Shown: positions 1-8,303 of the stretch, one piece after another
Layout: each line of letters opens with the position of its first letter
Numbering within the stretch: position 1 is the first letter of the stretch
NCBI GenBank assembly: GCA_021635425.1
Contig: JAJWOJ010000016.1
Span: 1-15,539, forward strand
Reading direction: 5' to 3'
DNA length: 15,539 bases
Source of the DNA: Clostridiales bacterium
GTDB taxonomy: Bacteria > Bacillota > Clostridia > Christensenellales > Borkfalkiaceae
Position numbers and translations under genes: made by a program
The notes under the pieces: model-generated
Seen by the model: only the letters and a program-made list of their open reading frames with translations
Told to the model about the DNA's origin: nothing
Database searches by the model: none

Positions 1-114
1 AACATATACTGTAGATTTGCCAAGTATCTGCAATTCGGGTAAGCCGCTGCCTGCGTAACGAATAAAATCATACCTTACATCAACGTAAACGACAGGTTTA
101 ATTATTCTTCCCAT
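1..114 (-). CDS. Partial reading frame of unknown function, truncated by window edge
   Basis: An ATG at 112-114 opens a frame that stays open for 38 codons to the window edge, so only the N-terminus is visible. It starts MGRIIKPVVYVDVRYDF and has no signal peptide or membrane segment. I do not recognise the family. It overlaps the last 13 bases of the GH2 gene in another frame, which matches the overlapping style of the rest of the cluster and suggests the operon continues past the edge. There is no clear Shine-Dalgarno site before the ATG, so translation would depend on coupling to the GH2 gene. The call rests on position and openness only. A 38-codon open stretch can occur by chance, hence the modest confidence. 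Confidence 0.45.
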   Translation of the reverse strand, partial: MGRIIKPVVYVDVRYDFIRYAGSGLPELQILGKSTVYV

Positions 115-2546
115 AAATCTGCGTAAGTTTTCAAGGTTATGTCCTGTTCGTTTATATTGTTCGCCGTTTTTACGGTTATTTCTCTTTCCTCGCCTGCTTC
201 CATATCAAAATAGTTGTCGGAAATTTCAGGATTTGTTTCATATGGAGTATCGATAAAAACAAGCCTTGCAAATTTATTCGCACGGATTTTTATCTTAAAT
301 TCCTTTTCGCCCGTTCTTATCTTTTCAACAGCAATATCAGATACGAACGGCTTATTCTTCCATAAATCGTAGAAATAAATACTTTTATCCTTTTCGCCGC
401 CGGAAATTTCAGCGTTCAGGTATGCGTTCTTTACTGACGAATCGAACAAAATATTTTTAACGATGTATTTTCCGCCTGCGGGAACGATTATATTCTCGGT
501 TTTTTCAAAATAAACCTCGCCGTTTAAACCCTTGTGCGCATACGTTAATTTTAAGCTTACCGATGAAAGCTTATCGTTGCAAACGCAAAGATTAACTGTT
601 TTGCCGCCGTAATAAAAGAATGTGTGAACGGGCTTGAACGCTGCCTTCTGAATATAGAAAACGGGTTTTTTCTCGCCGTAAAAATCTATAACCGACCATG
701 TTCCGCATCCCCAGATATCGTTGAACATCCAATTTAGAATTCCGTAACAACGGTCGCTCGCCCTCGCAAATTCTATCTCGGAACGCATTATTTCAAGATG
801 CACAGCCATGGACTTTTTAACAAATTTTTCGAGCGTGTCTATCTCTCCGAAAAGAGATGAGGCCATACGTTGTTCTTTCGCTATAAATGTCTCTTCCGGC
901 GTTGCCGAATAAGGATTAAGCATAAAATGCTCGTGCCATACCTCGTTTACCCCCCAAAGCTTATCTTTCGGGATAAACTTTTTAATACTTCTTATTCTGC
1001 AAGGACCTAAAATCGCGCATTCCGTCGTGAACGGGCTTAAATTTGTCGCAAGATATTCTCTGTAATCGCAGATACGGTCATCGATAAGCGCGGGGTCGTA
1101 ACACGAGGTGTGGAGATCGCCCGAGGAGTAATCCATATCGATATCCGTTCTGCTATGCGGACTGTTGGGAACGTAAACGCTTTGTCTCGTGAGCTTGTCG
1201 TGAAGCCCGCGAAGCATTACCTCCCATACATATTCGCCGTACTGCGGACCTTTGCAATCGAGAAATTTTCTCCTCTCGTTTCCGCCGCACCACAAAACGA
1301 CGGACGGATGATTTCTTAGCCGTTTAAGCTGATACTCCGCCTCTTTATATACGGTTTTCCTGAAATCCGGCATATCGTCGGGAAGGTCGGAACAAGCGAA
1401 CATAAAGTCCTGCCAGACCATTAACCCCTTTTCGTCGCAAAGTTTATAGAAAATATCGTTTTCGTATAAACCCCCGCCCCAGACTCTTAAAATATTATAG
1501 TTTGCTTCCTTTGCAGCCGACAAAAGGCGCCTGTAGGTTTCGTCCTTTATCGTTCCCGTCATATTGCTTGCAGGAACCCAGTTCGACCCCTTGCAGAAAA
1601 CATCCGTACCGTTCACGTTTATAATGAACGATAACGATTTTTCGTCAAGCGGACGTTCGACGATCTTTATCTCTCTGAAAGCAAATTTTCCCGACTTTTC
1701 GTCCACGACTTTATCGCCGCGGAAAAGCTCGAGTCTATACGAATAGAGATTCTGCTCGCCGTAACCGTTCGGATACCAGAGTTTTACGCTTTTAACGCAA
1801 ACGTTCTGCAAAACAAACTGACCTTCGCATTTAAGCTTAACCTCATACGCGCCCGAAAAATCACCGTCGGGGTTTTTCGTAACCGAAAGCTTCAAAAAAT
1901 ACTCTTCGGGTTTATACTTAAACTTATCGTTAAGTTTCGTTATAAAATTCGCATTACCGAAAATATCCGTCGTAATTTCGGTTTCGATTATCTCGTCGTC
2001 GTCGAAAAACGAAAGCTCGACGGGACGATAAATTCCGTACCCGGGGAAATCGGGCGCCCAATCCCACATAAAATGACAGGCGGGCTTACGGAAGAAAATT
2101 CTGGTCGGGTGAAAAATACTCATATATTTTTCGTTCGGCTTCGAGTTATAAACTTCGTAAGGCGATTTCATTTTCACCGTGAGCGAATTTTCGCCGACAT
2201 TAAGTTTGTCTTTCACACTAAAAGAAAACGGAACGTACATACTATCCGTTTCGCCTATTTTTTCACCGTTTAAAAAGACCTCGGAAAAGGTATCTACACC
2301 GTTAAAAACAAGCTCCGCATGAGGGAAATCGAAATCTCGCTCATCCACACTGAAAGAAACGGAATAATCCCACGGAGATTCCAGAACCCACCTCGAATAT
2401 TTGAAATTAACTCCGAAAAGAGGGTTTTCTATCCTGCCCGCAAGATATAAATCGTTAGTTATATCGCCAGGAACGTTAGATTTGTATTTTCCGTATTTTA
2501 TGTTTTCTATCGACCAGTTTTTGTTGATAATTCTGTTTTTTCTCAT
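102..2546 (-). CDS. GH2 family beta-mannosidase-type glycoside hydrolase, cytoplasmic
   Basis: This 814-residue protein has the layout of GH2 beta-mannosidases, which release terminal beta-mannose from oligosaccharide ends. Residues about 10-180 form the sugar-binding jelly-roll, with the family-typical stretch from VPGDITNDLYLAGRIENP to the W-x-Y at 59-61. An Ig-like domain follows at about 185-300, then the TIM barrel from about 305. In the barrel, RVWGGGLYE (354-362) and CGGNER (420-425) are classic, and E424 is the expected acid/base. The expected nucleophile is E509 in FTTECA, where better-known members read SEFG or SEYG; this departure may mean altered specificity. There is no signal peptide, so it should act inside the cell on imported oligosaccharides. 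Its ATG overlaps the GH3 stop codon by four bases (ATGA). An AAGGTG about ten bases upstream can serve as ribosome site. Beta-glucuronidase or beta-galactosidase activity is less likely, given the N-terminal motif and the RVWGGG signature. Confidence 0.88.
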   Translation of the reverse strand: MRKNRIINKNWSIENIKYGKYKSNVPGDITNDLYLAGRIENPLFGVNFKYSRWVLESPWDYSVSFSVDERDFDFPHAELVFNGVDTFSEVFLNGEKIGETDSMYVPFSFSVKDKLNVGENSLTVKMKSPYEVYNSKPNEKYMSIFHPTRIFFRKPACHFMWDWAPDFPGYGIYRPVELSFFDDDEIIETEITTDIFGNANFITKLNDKFKYKPEEYFLKLSVTKNPDGDFSGAYEVKLKCEGQFVLQNVCVKSVKLWYPNGYGEQNLYSYRLELFRGDKVVDEKSGKFAFREIKIVERPLDEKSLSFIINVNGTDVFCKGSNWVPASNMTGTIKDETYRRLLSAAKEANYNILRVWGGGLYENDIFYKLCDEKGLMVWQDFMFACSDLPDDMPDFRKTVYKEAEYQLKRLRNHPSVVLWCGGNERRKFLDCKGPQYGEYVWEVMLRGLHDKLTRQSVYVPNSPHSRTDIDMDYSSGDLHTSCYDPALIDDRICDYREYLATNLSPFTTECAILGPCRIRSIKKFIPKDKLWGVNEVWHEHFMLNPYSATPEETFIAKEQRMASSLFGEIDTLEKFVKKSMAVHLEIMRSEIEFARASDRCYGILNWMFNDIWGCGTWSVIDFYGEKKPVFYIQKAAFKPVHTFFYYGGKTVNLCVCNDKLSSVSLKLTYAHKGLNGEVYFEKTENIIVPAGGKYIVKNILFDSSVKNAYLNAEISGGEKDKSIYFYDLWKNKPFVSDIAVEKIRTGEKEFKIKIRANKFARLVFIDTPYETNPEISDNYFDMEAGEEREITVKTANNINEQDITLKTYADLWEE

Positions 2547-4729
2547 TTAAAATCTTCACCTTGTTCGTTTAAAACGTCTATAATTTTCGTTAATTCGTCC
2601 TCGGTCATCTTATTGTTGCTCATCGTTACGAGCTGACGAAGTTGCAGACTTTCCGCAACACGAGAAAAGAACGTTTCGCCTTCTATATGACCGTTTTTTA
2701 TCGAAAACGGATAGTTATCGTCGTCGCCTATTATGCAACCTATTATCGCTTTTTTAAGTTTTTTTTCGGTTAAAATTGCGCCTTTTTCGCATTTAATCAA
2801 CTCGCCTATCGTCGTGTAGCGGTCGGCTTTGAAAGCAGGTCTCAACGATATTTCCTCGCCGAAAAGCTCTTTCGTTGCGTCCGAATTAACACTTAAGCGG
2901 ACTTTCTTTTTACGCAGAACGAACCTGTCTTTTTTTATCTCGAAGCTCATAAATTCCGACGTCTGAATAAATACCGAAACCTGCTTTTCTTCGCCGCGTT
3001 TAAGATAAATTTTATCGAAACCGACAAGCTTTATAACGGGATCCCCGTTTTTACCATCGCCGCTTAAATAAATCTGCACGACCTCTTTTCCGTCGTAATC
3101 GCCGTCGTTTTTCACCTTTACGCTTACCGTTACGCCGTCATCGTTTTCCGATATCGAAGATTTGTCGATTTTAAAATCGGAAAAGACAAAGCTCGTATAA
3201 GAAAGCCCGAACCCGAACGGATATGCGACGGGTATGCCGTTTTTAACGTAATAACGATAGCCGACAGAAGTTCCTTCTCTGTAAAAAATCTCGTCGTCGT
3301 TTTCCTCGCCGAAAGCATAGCTGGCGGAAAGGTCTTTAACAAAGGTTTCCGTAAGCCTTCCGCAAGGATTGACCTCGCCCGACAAAACGAGCGAAATCGC
3401 CCTACCCGCCATCTGCCCCGCAAAATAACTTTCGATTATCGACGATGAGTATTTTTCGATTTCTTCCGTTTTTACAACAGAACCGTTTATCAGAACGGTC
3501 ACTAAGTTTTTGTTGTATTTATATATTTCTTCGAGCACCTCGCAATCGATGTCGATGTTTTCTCTGTCGAAGCCCTCGCTGCTCGTTTTTTCGCGAAGAA
3601 AAACTATTACCGCGTCGTATTTTTTAATCTCCTCGGAAGGCTTGTCGAAATACGTTGTGTTTTTGAAGGTTTTTTCAATTTCTTCTTTTACACTCGTATA
3701 ATCGTCACCGAAAACTTCAGCGCAACCACCGCCGCAGAAAACGCATTCGTTAGCAGCAGAACCTACAACGGCAAGTTTTAAGTCTTTATTAAGCGGCAAA
3801 AGTCCGTTGTTTTTCAAAAGGACGATACTTTCCGCCGCAATACGCGAAACGTCCTTTCTTAATGCCGTTTTTTTTTCGCCGGAGCAAAAAACTATAAGAT
3901 TTAAAATTTTGTTTACGCTTTCGTTTATTTTTTCGATCGGAATTTTCCCCGAGGCTATATCTCGGATTACGTCGGCGTGAGTCTTTTTGTCCGACCCCGG
4001 CATTTCAAGGTCTCCCGTCGCCGCTAAAAATTCACTCCTTTTATCGGTTCCGCCCCAGTCCGAAACGACAACGCCGGTAAACCCAAAGTCGTTTCCGAGC
4101 ATAGTTTTCAACTCGTTATTGATATACGCCAAATGCCCGTCAACGAAGTTATAGGCAGACATTAGACACTTCGGCTCTGCATTCTTTATAACCGTTTCAA
4201 AGGGTTTTGCATATACTTCGCGAAGAGTTTTTTTATCGACGTTTACGCTGTAAGCGTACCTTCCGTTCTCGCGGTCGTTGCAAACGAAATGCTTTACGCA
4301 AGCGGCAACCCCGCGGCTCTGGACTCCCCTAACAAACTCGCAAGCAAGCGAGCCGGTAAGAAAAGGATCCTCGGAAAAATATTCAAAATTCCTTCCGCCC
4401 GTAGGCGTGCGTTTTATATTTACACCCGGCGCAAGCAAAACGTCCACACCGTGAGATACGGCGTCATCGCCGAGATACTGCCCGATTTGAAACATCGCTT
4501 CTCTGTCCCAACCGCACGCCAGAAGGCAAAGATTGGGATAAGACATGGCGGGCGAACCGTCGCGGATTCCGTGAGGTCCGTCGCGAAGCGTTAAAACTCT
4601 CACTCCGAGCCTTTCTATCGCTTTCGTATGCCAGACGTTGTCGCCAGACAAAAACGACACCTTTTCATCCAATGTCAGATCATCCGCCGTTATATCCCAT
4701 ATGCTTTTTTTAGTTTTCTTACTATTCAT
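2543..4729 (-). CDS. GH3 family beta-glucosidase-type glycoside hydrolase, cytoplasmic
   Basis: This 728-residue GH3 enzyme should remove terminal beta-linked sugars, most often glucose, from small oligosaccharides. The N-terminal barrel (about 15-290) shows LAPGVNIKRTP (99-109), GRNFEYFSEDP (112-122), VKHF (145-148) and VVSDWGG, where D224 is the expected nucleophile. The second alpha/beta domain (about 300-510) holds SSEGFDRE, whose E385 sits where the acid/base lies in many two-domain GH3 beta-glucosidases. A fibronectin-III-like domain follows at about 528-610, with VVQIYLSG (550-557). A further helical tail of roughly 90 residues ends the protein. No signal peptide is present, so it is cytoplasmic, and it has no PA14 insert. 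It overlaps the upstream gene by eight bases and the downstream GH2 gene by four. Beta-xylosidase or beta-galactosidase activity cannot be excluded from sequence alone. N-acetylglucosaminidase is unlikely, since the two-domain plus FN3 build differs from NagZ. Confidence 0.9.
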   Translation of the reverse strand: MNSKKTKKSIWDITADDLTLDEKVSFLSGDNVWHTKAIERLGVRVLTLRDGPHGIRDGSPAMSYPNLCLLACGWDREAMFQIGQYLGDDAVSHGVDVLLAPGVNIKRTPTGGRNFEYFSEDPFLTGSLACEFVRGVQSRGVAACVKHFVCNDRENGRYAYSVNVDKKTLREVYAKPFETVIKNAEPKCLMSAYNFVDGHLAYINNELKTMLGNDFGFTGVVVSDWGGTDKRSEFLAATGDLEMPGSDKKTHADVIRDIASGKIPIEKINESVNKILNLIVFCSGEKKTALRKDVSRIAAESIVLLKNNGLLPLNKDLKLAVVGSAANECVFCGGGCAEVFGDDYTSVKEEIEKTFKNTTYFDKPSEEIKKYDAVIVFLREKTSSEGFDRENIDIDCEVLEEIYKYNKNLVTVLINGSVVKTEEIEKYSSSIIESYFAGQMAGRAISLVLSGEVNPCGRLTETFVKDLSASYAFGEENDDEIFYREGTSVGYRYYVKNGIPVAYPFGFGLSYTSFVFSDFKIDKSSISENDDGVTVSVKVKNDGDYDGKEVVQIYLSGDGKNGDPVIKLVGFDKIYLKRGEEKQVSVFIQTSEFMSFEIKKDRFVLRKKKVRLSVNSDATKELFGEEISLRPAFKADRYTTIGELIKCEKGAILTEKKLKKAIIGCIIGDDDNYPFSIKNGHIEGETFFSRVAESLQLRQLVTMSNNKMTEDELTKIIDVLNEQGEDFK

Positions 4730-6305
4730 TTGTTATGTCTCTCGAATCGGCAACAATAAGTTTTGCCCTTATCGTCCCGAACGAATGTCTGCCGTTCAGC
4801 TCCACAGTAACGTAAACTTCCTCGGTTGCCGAATGATTTTCGTTAAGCGTTACGGAAAAATTCTGTTTCGCCTCGTATCGGTAAGTGTTTTGTAAAGGCA
4901 ACGCAAATTCTCCGCCGCCAGCAACGGTCAAACCGCCGCTCGTCATAACTTTTACGTTCGCCCAAAGTTGCGAACGCGCCACGCCGTTATTTATAAGCGT
5001 AAGATCAAAGCCGAAACTTTCCCCAACCTTGATATACGGTTCTTTTTCATAGGCAAGAACGGCTTTGAAAACGGAAAATTCTTCAAACTCCGCCCACTTC
5101 GGAAGCCTTGTAAGCTCGTTTATATCAAACTTTCTCTCTCCTCTGTTACGCCACAGATTTCTTTTAAAAATCTCGTACGGCGGACAGAAAAGTTCGTCGC
5201 CGTCAAGTCCTTTAACTTCGTAAATATCTTCGCCGAAGGTTACGAGCGGTTCGCAAAGGAAATCCGGTTTTAAAAATGAAGGAATAACCCTTAAAATTCC
5301 GTCGGTAAATTCCGAAACCGTTTTCGGACAGAAAAAGCCCCATTCGGAAAGGTCTATGCAACAGGTATTGATAACCCCGTCAAGCACGTCCGTCCATTTT
5401 TTCGGCAAACGCTCGTCGCCGAGAATTATCCCGAGAAGTGCGCCCGCAAAACCCGCCGAACAATCGGTATCCTCGCCGCAATTTACCGCGATACAGATCG
5501 TTTTTCCGAAATCGCCCTCGCCGAAATATAGCCCGATTGCGGCGATTCCTATGTTATTCGGCGCATCGCAACCCGCTTTTGAGTTTTTCTCCTCTTCCGT
5601 CATTTCGGAAAGGGGCTTGCACTGAAGCCCGAACGACCCCGGCACCTCTTTGAAAAGTCTCTCTCTCGCCTGTTGCCAGGAAAGCCCCTGTTTATAAGAG
5701 TCTCTCGCGATTTTTACGGCTTTAGCCACAAGGCAGTTTTCGGGAATATAACTTAAACCGATTTCGATTACTTTTTCGATATCGCTTACCGCAAACGCCG
5801 CGCTTTCCGCCGCCGCACAGAAAACTTCGCCGAACACTCCCTCGCCGTAATGATCGACAGACGAATCGTAAAAAGCGTAAACCGAAGCTATTTCGGGGTG
5901 CGCGGGCGCGAGACACGCCCAGATCTCGCTGCGGATAAAGCTTCCGCAACTTTCGCCGTAAGCGTTTTCAAGCCTGCCGCTTACCCCTGCGGAAAAACCG
6001 CGGAAAAGGTTGGCTTTCGCCGTGCCGTATTCCGACCAGCGGGGGTAAATGTAGGTAAGCCAGTATTCCGACAGTATATTCTTATCGATTTCCGAGCCGA
6101 ATTTCATCGCGGCGTTGAGCCAGACTATCTGCAGATCGAGATCGTCGTTCGGAGGAGGGTTTTTATCGATATTTTTCTGCACGTAAAAATTTACGTCGTT
6201 TATTCTTCTTAAACATTCAAACGGCGCGCCGAGCGTTCCGCCCACGTTTTTGCCGTTGAAACAGCCTTTTATTTTATCTTTTAATTGTGTGTAGTTAAGT
6301 TTCAT
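4722..6305 (-). CDS. ADP-ribosylglycohydrolase-fold protein with C-terminal beta-sandwich domain
   Basis: This 527-residue protein carries the ADP-ribosylglycohydrolase (ADP_ribosyl_GH) fold at about residues 5-345. It shows the family opening IKGCFNGKNVGGTLGAP (12-28), a first metal-site segment NDDLDLQIVWL (53-63) and a second, NCGEDTDCSAG (275-285). The family binds two magnesium ions with such Asp/Thr clusters and cleaves N- or O-glycosidic bonds to ADP-ribose or related compounds. Here the usual TDDT of the first site is replaced by NDDLD, while the second site GEDTD is close to the usual GGDTD. Residues about 400-527 look like an Ig-like beta-sandwich, which classic ARH proteins lack. 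There is no signal peptide, so it is cytoplasmic. The ATG overlaps the upstream TAA by one base, with no strong ribosome site, so it is probably translated by coupling. Sitting between glycosidase genes, it more likely acts on a sugar conjugate than on ADP-ribosylated protein; that is inference. Confidence 0.85.
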   Translation of the reverse strand: MKLNYTQLKDKIKGCFNGKNVGGTLGAPFECLRRINDVNFYVQKNIDKNPPPNDDLDLQIVWLNAAMKFGSEIDKNILSEYWLTYIYPRWSEYGTAKANLFRGFSAGVSGRLENAYGESCGSFIRSEIWACLAPAHPEIASVYAFYDSSVDHYGEGVFGEVFCAAAESAAFAVSDIEKVIEIGLSYIPENCLVAKAVKIARDSYKQGLSWQQARERLFKEVPGSFGLQCKPLSEMTEEEKNSKAGCDAPNNIGIAAIGLYFGEGDFGKTICIAVNCGEDTDCSAGFAGALLGIILGDERLPKKWTDVLDGVINTCCIDLSEWGFFCPKTVSEFTDGILRVIPSFLKPDFLCEPLVTFGEDIYEVKGLDGDELFCPPYEIFKRNLWRNRGERKFDINELTRLPKWAEFEEFSVFKAVLAYEKEPYIKVGESFGFDLTLINNGVARSQLWANVKVMTSGGLTVAGGGEFALPLQNTYRYEAKQNFSVTLNENHSATEEVYVTVELNGRHSFGTIRAKLIVADSRDITNE

Positions 6306-8293
6306 TACGCTATACCGTTGTTGGCTTTGAACTGATTTAAAAACGAACCTTCGCTGTATCTTGTGAACCCGAGCGACGAAAGCTCCGATAAAACCTCGTC
6401 CGTGTAAGCCTTATATCCCGACTGATCGTCGAAATAATAACTGTTGTAGTTATACATTATCATAAACTTAGTCGGTGCGCGGACGACTTTAAGTCTTCTG
6501 ATAAGCTCGGTTTTTTCGCTTTCTTCCATATCGGAAGCCGAAATCTTGTCGATAGCTTCGGTCATAAGCTTTTCCTCACTCAAAAGGAAAGAAAGGTCGT
6601 AATACTTCGCGTTCGATCTGTCCGTTCCGAGCTTTAAGGTGTAATCGGGAAAACGATCGAACAGCGCGCGATAATAAAGATCGTAATCGGTTTTATACTT
6701 TTTAACGTAATCTTTAGCCGCGCCGTAATAATACGTTATAAATTCGTCGATAAGTTCGTCCACGCTTCTGTCCGCGTTCCACATAAGCTTTGAAGCGACG
6801 TACGCTTCGAGATTAGCCTGCCAGCCGACTTTTTCGTTCTGAGCCGACTGCATAAGGAGATACTCCACGCCAACCTTTTTATAGAGCCTTAAATTTTCTT
6901 TCCAGGTCTGCATAGTGGGATAATAATTGAAGTAGTTATAGTAATCGATATGATAATCCCACGCCATAAAATGCTTGGTTACCGCGCTCCAGGATTTATA
7001 AAGCGTTCTGTATTTGGCTATCTGTTCGCTATCCTCGAGCGAGAAATAGTTATTGCAGAAATACGTCGCCATACGGATATAAACGTTATCCGCCGCAACG
7101 ACCGTGTTGTCGATAGGCTTATACGCTCCGTCGGAATCGATAATTACGGGAGCTTCCTCGGAATACTGATAAGCGAAAGTAACGACTTTGATTTTTCTGC
7201 CGTTAAGCTCTATATCCGCCCACTTCTGAATTTCCCTTGCGAGAATGTTCACGAACCTTACGTTCACGCCGCCTCTCGTGTATTTTTCCGCGGCTGCGAT
7301 ACATCTTTCGCAAGCGCAGCATTTTTGCGTGTCCTGCTGACTAAACATAAAGTATTCCGTGTCTTCGCTCGACTCCGAAACGAATTTCTTAAGCGATTCG
7401 AGCGCAATCTTTATCGGGCTCAACTCCACGCTTTCGTCGATTTCGCCGTCGTCCGTTATGCCGTAAGTCTGACAGATTTCTACGGGCGTACCGTTTACCA
7501 TTGAGAAAAACTCGGGGTGTTTGGCGGCGTATTCCGCGGAAACGTAAGCAAGCGAATTGTGGTTTGCCGCAACGTCTTTCGTTTTGTACCAGCCGATGTT
7601 GCCGCCGAATTTATCCGCGACCGTGTGATACTCGTTCACGAATCTGAGTTTGGACATAAAATCCTTGTCGCTGTTGTAGCCGCCGATCATAAAGTTACGG
7701 TAACGGAAATCGGGAGCTTCCACTATATCCGGGCTTTCGATTTCGCATTTATCGAGTTTCGGAATATACTCGTAATCGTAAGTCAAAAACTTAACGCCGA
7801 GATATCTCTCGATAAATTCGTACGCGCCGTATAAAGTACCTCTTGCCGTCGCGCCGTTGATAAAAATGCCGTTCCCGACCGATTTAATTATAAATCCGTC
7901 GCCGTTGAGCGCAGAATAATCCGCCGTAACGCCCGATTTTTCAAACGCACCCGTATTACCCACCGAAATTATTTTCGCGGTTTTATCGTAAACGACGAAA
8001 CGGTTCTGTTTCACGGGGATTTTTACGCCCGAAACCTTATAAACATACTTTAAAATATTATCCGCGGCGTTTTTCTCCGCTTCTTGAGCATTATCGGGAT
8101 AAATAATCGTATAATCAGTCGCGTTGTTTTCAAAAATAGTCATCTTTTCGCTCCGCTCGCTTTCGCTGCTTTTCTCCGACGTCGAAGTTTTTTCGCTCTC
8201 CGACGTATCGCCCTTTTTCCCGCAGCCCGTCTGAATAAACAATGTCGTTATAACGAGCATACACGCTAAAATTTCAAATAAAATCTTTTTCAT
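6305..8293 (-). CDS. DUF4838 family lipoprotein, putative extracellular glycan-processing protein
   Basis: This 662-residue protein starts with a lipoprotein-type signal peptide ending FIQTGC (C24 would be lipidated; Gln at -3 is an imperfect lipobox), then a Ser/Glu/Lys-rich linker at about 28-50 (nt 8144-8212). Residues about 55-180 resemble the N-terminal domain preceding the barrel in GH20 and GH67 enzymes, with ATARGTLYGAYEFIERYLGV (148-167) very typical of DUF4838 proteins. The rest fits the DUF4838 core: FSQQDTQKCCACERC (317-331) with four cysteines that could bind metal or form disulfides, WDYHIDYYNYF (445-455), and the region near 490-525 ending with YYYGAA. The family's activity is not established as far as I know; a barrel-type glycosidase is a reasonable guess. 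It lies 10 bases after the Ig-like protein gene, with AAGGTGG just ahead of the ATG as ribosome site. Both proteins are exported, so they may share an extracellular target. Confidence 0.85.
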   Translation of the reverse strand: MKKILFEILACMLVITTLFIQTGCGKKGDTSESEKTSTSEKSSESERSEKMTIFENNATDYTIIYPDNAQEAEKNAADNILKYVYKVSGVKIPVKQNRFVVYDKTAKIISVGNTGAFEKSGVTADYSALNGDGFIIKSVGNGIFINGATARGTLYGAYEFIERYLGVKFLTYDYEYIPKLDKCEIESPDIVEAPDFRYRNFMIGGYNSDKDFMSKLRFVNEYHTVADKFGGNIGWYKTKDVAANHNSLAYVSAEYAAKHPEFFSMVNGTPVEICQTYGITDDGEIDESVELSPIKIALESLKKFVSESSEDTEYFMFSQQDTQKCCACERCIAAAEKYTRGGVNVRFVNILAREIQKWADIELNGRKIKVVTFAYQYSEEAPVIIDSDGAYKPIDNTVVAADNVYIRMATYFCNNYFSLEDSEQIAKYRTLYKSWSAVTKHFMAWDYHIDYYNYFNYYPTMQTWKENLRLYKKVGVEYLLMQSAQNEKVGWQANLEAYVASKLMWNADRSVDELIDEFITYYYGAAKDYVKKYKTDYDLYYRALFDRFPDYTLKLGTDRSNAKYYDLSFLLSEEKLMTEAIDKISASDMEESEKTELIRRLKVVRAPTKFMIMYNYNSYYFDDQSGYKAYTDEVLSELSSLGFTRYSEGSFLNQFKANNGIA

Positions 8294-8303
8294 CGTTCCA
8301 CCT

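Noticed and set aside
5850..6212. A 120-codon open frame on the plus strand
   Set aside because: It is antisense to the conserved N-terminal part of the ADP-ribosylglycohydrolase-like gene and its translation is rich in Arg and Val without any motif.
6950..7504. A 184-codon open frame on the plus strand
   Set aside because: It lies antisense inside the DUF4838 gene, whose protein matches its family along the whole length. The plus-strand product has no recognisable motif or ribosome site and is explained by codon bias of the real gene.
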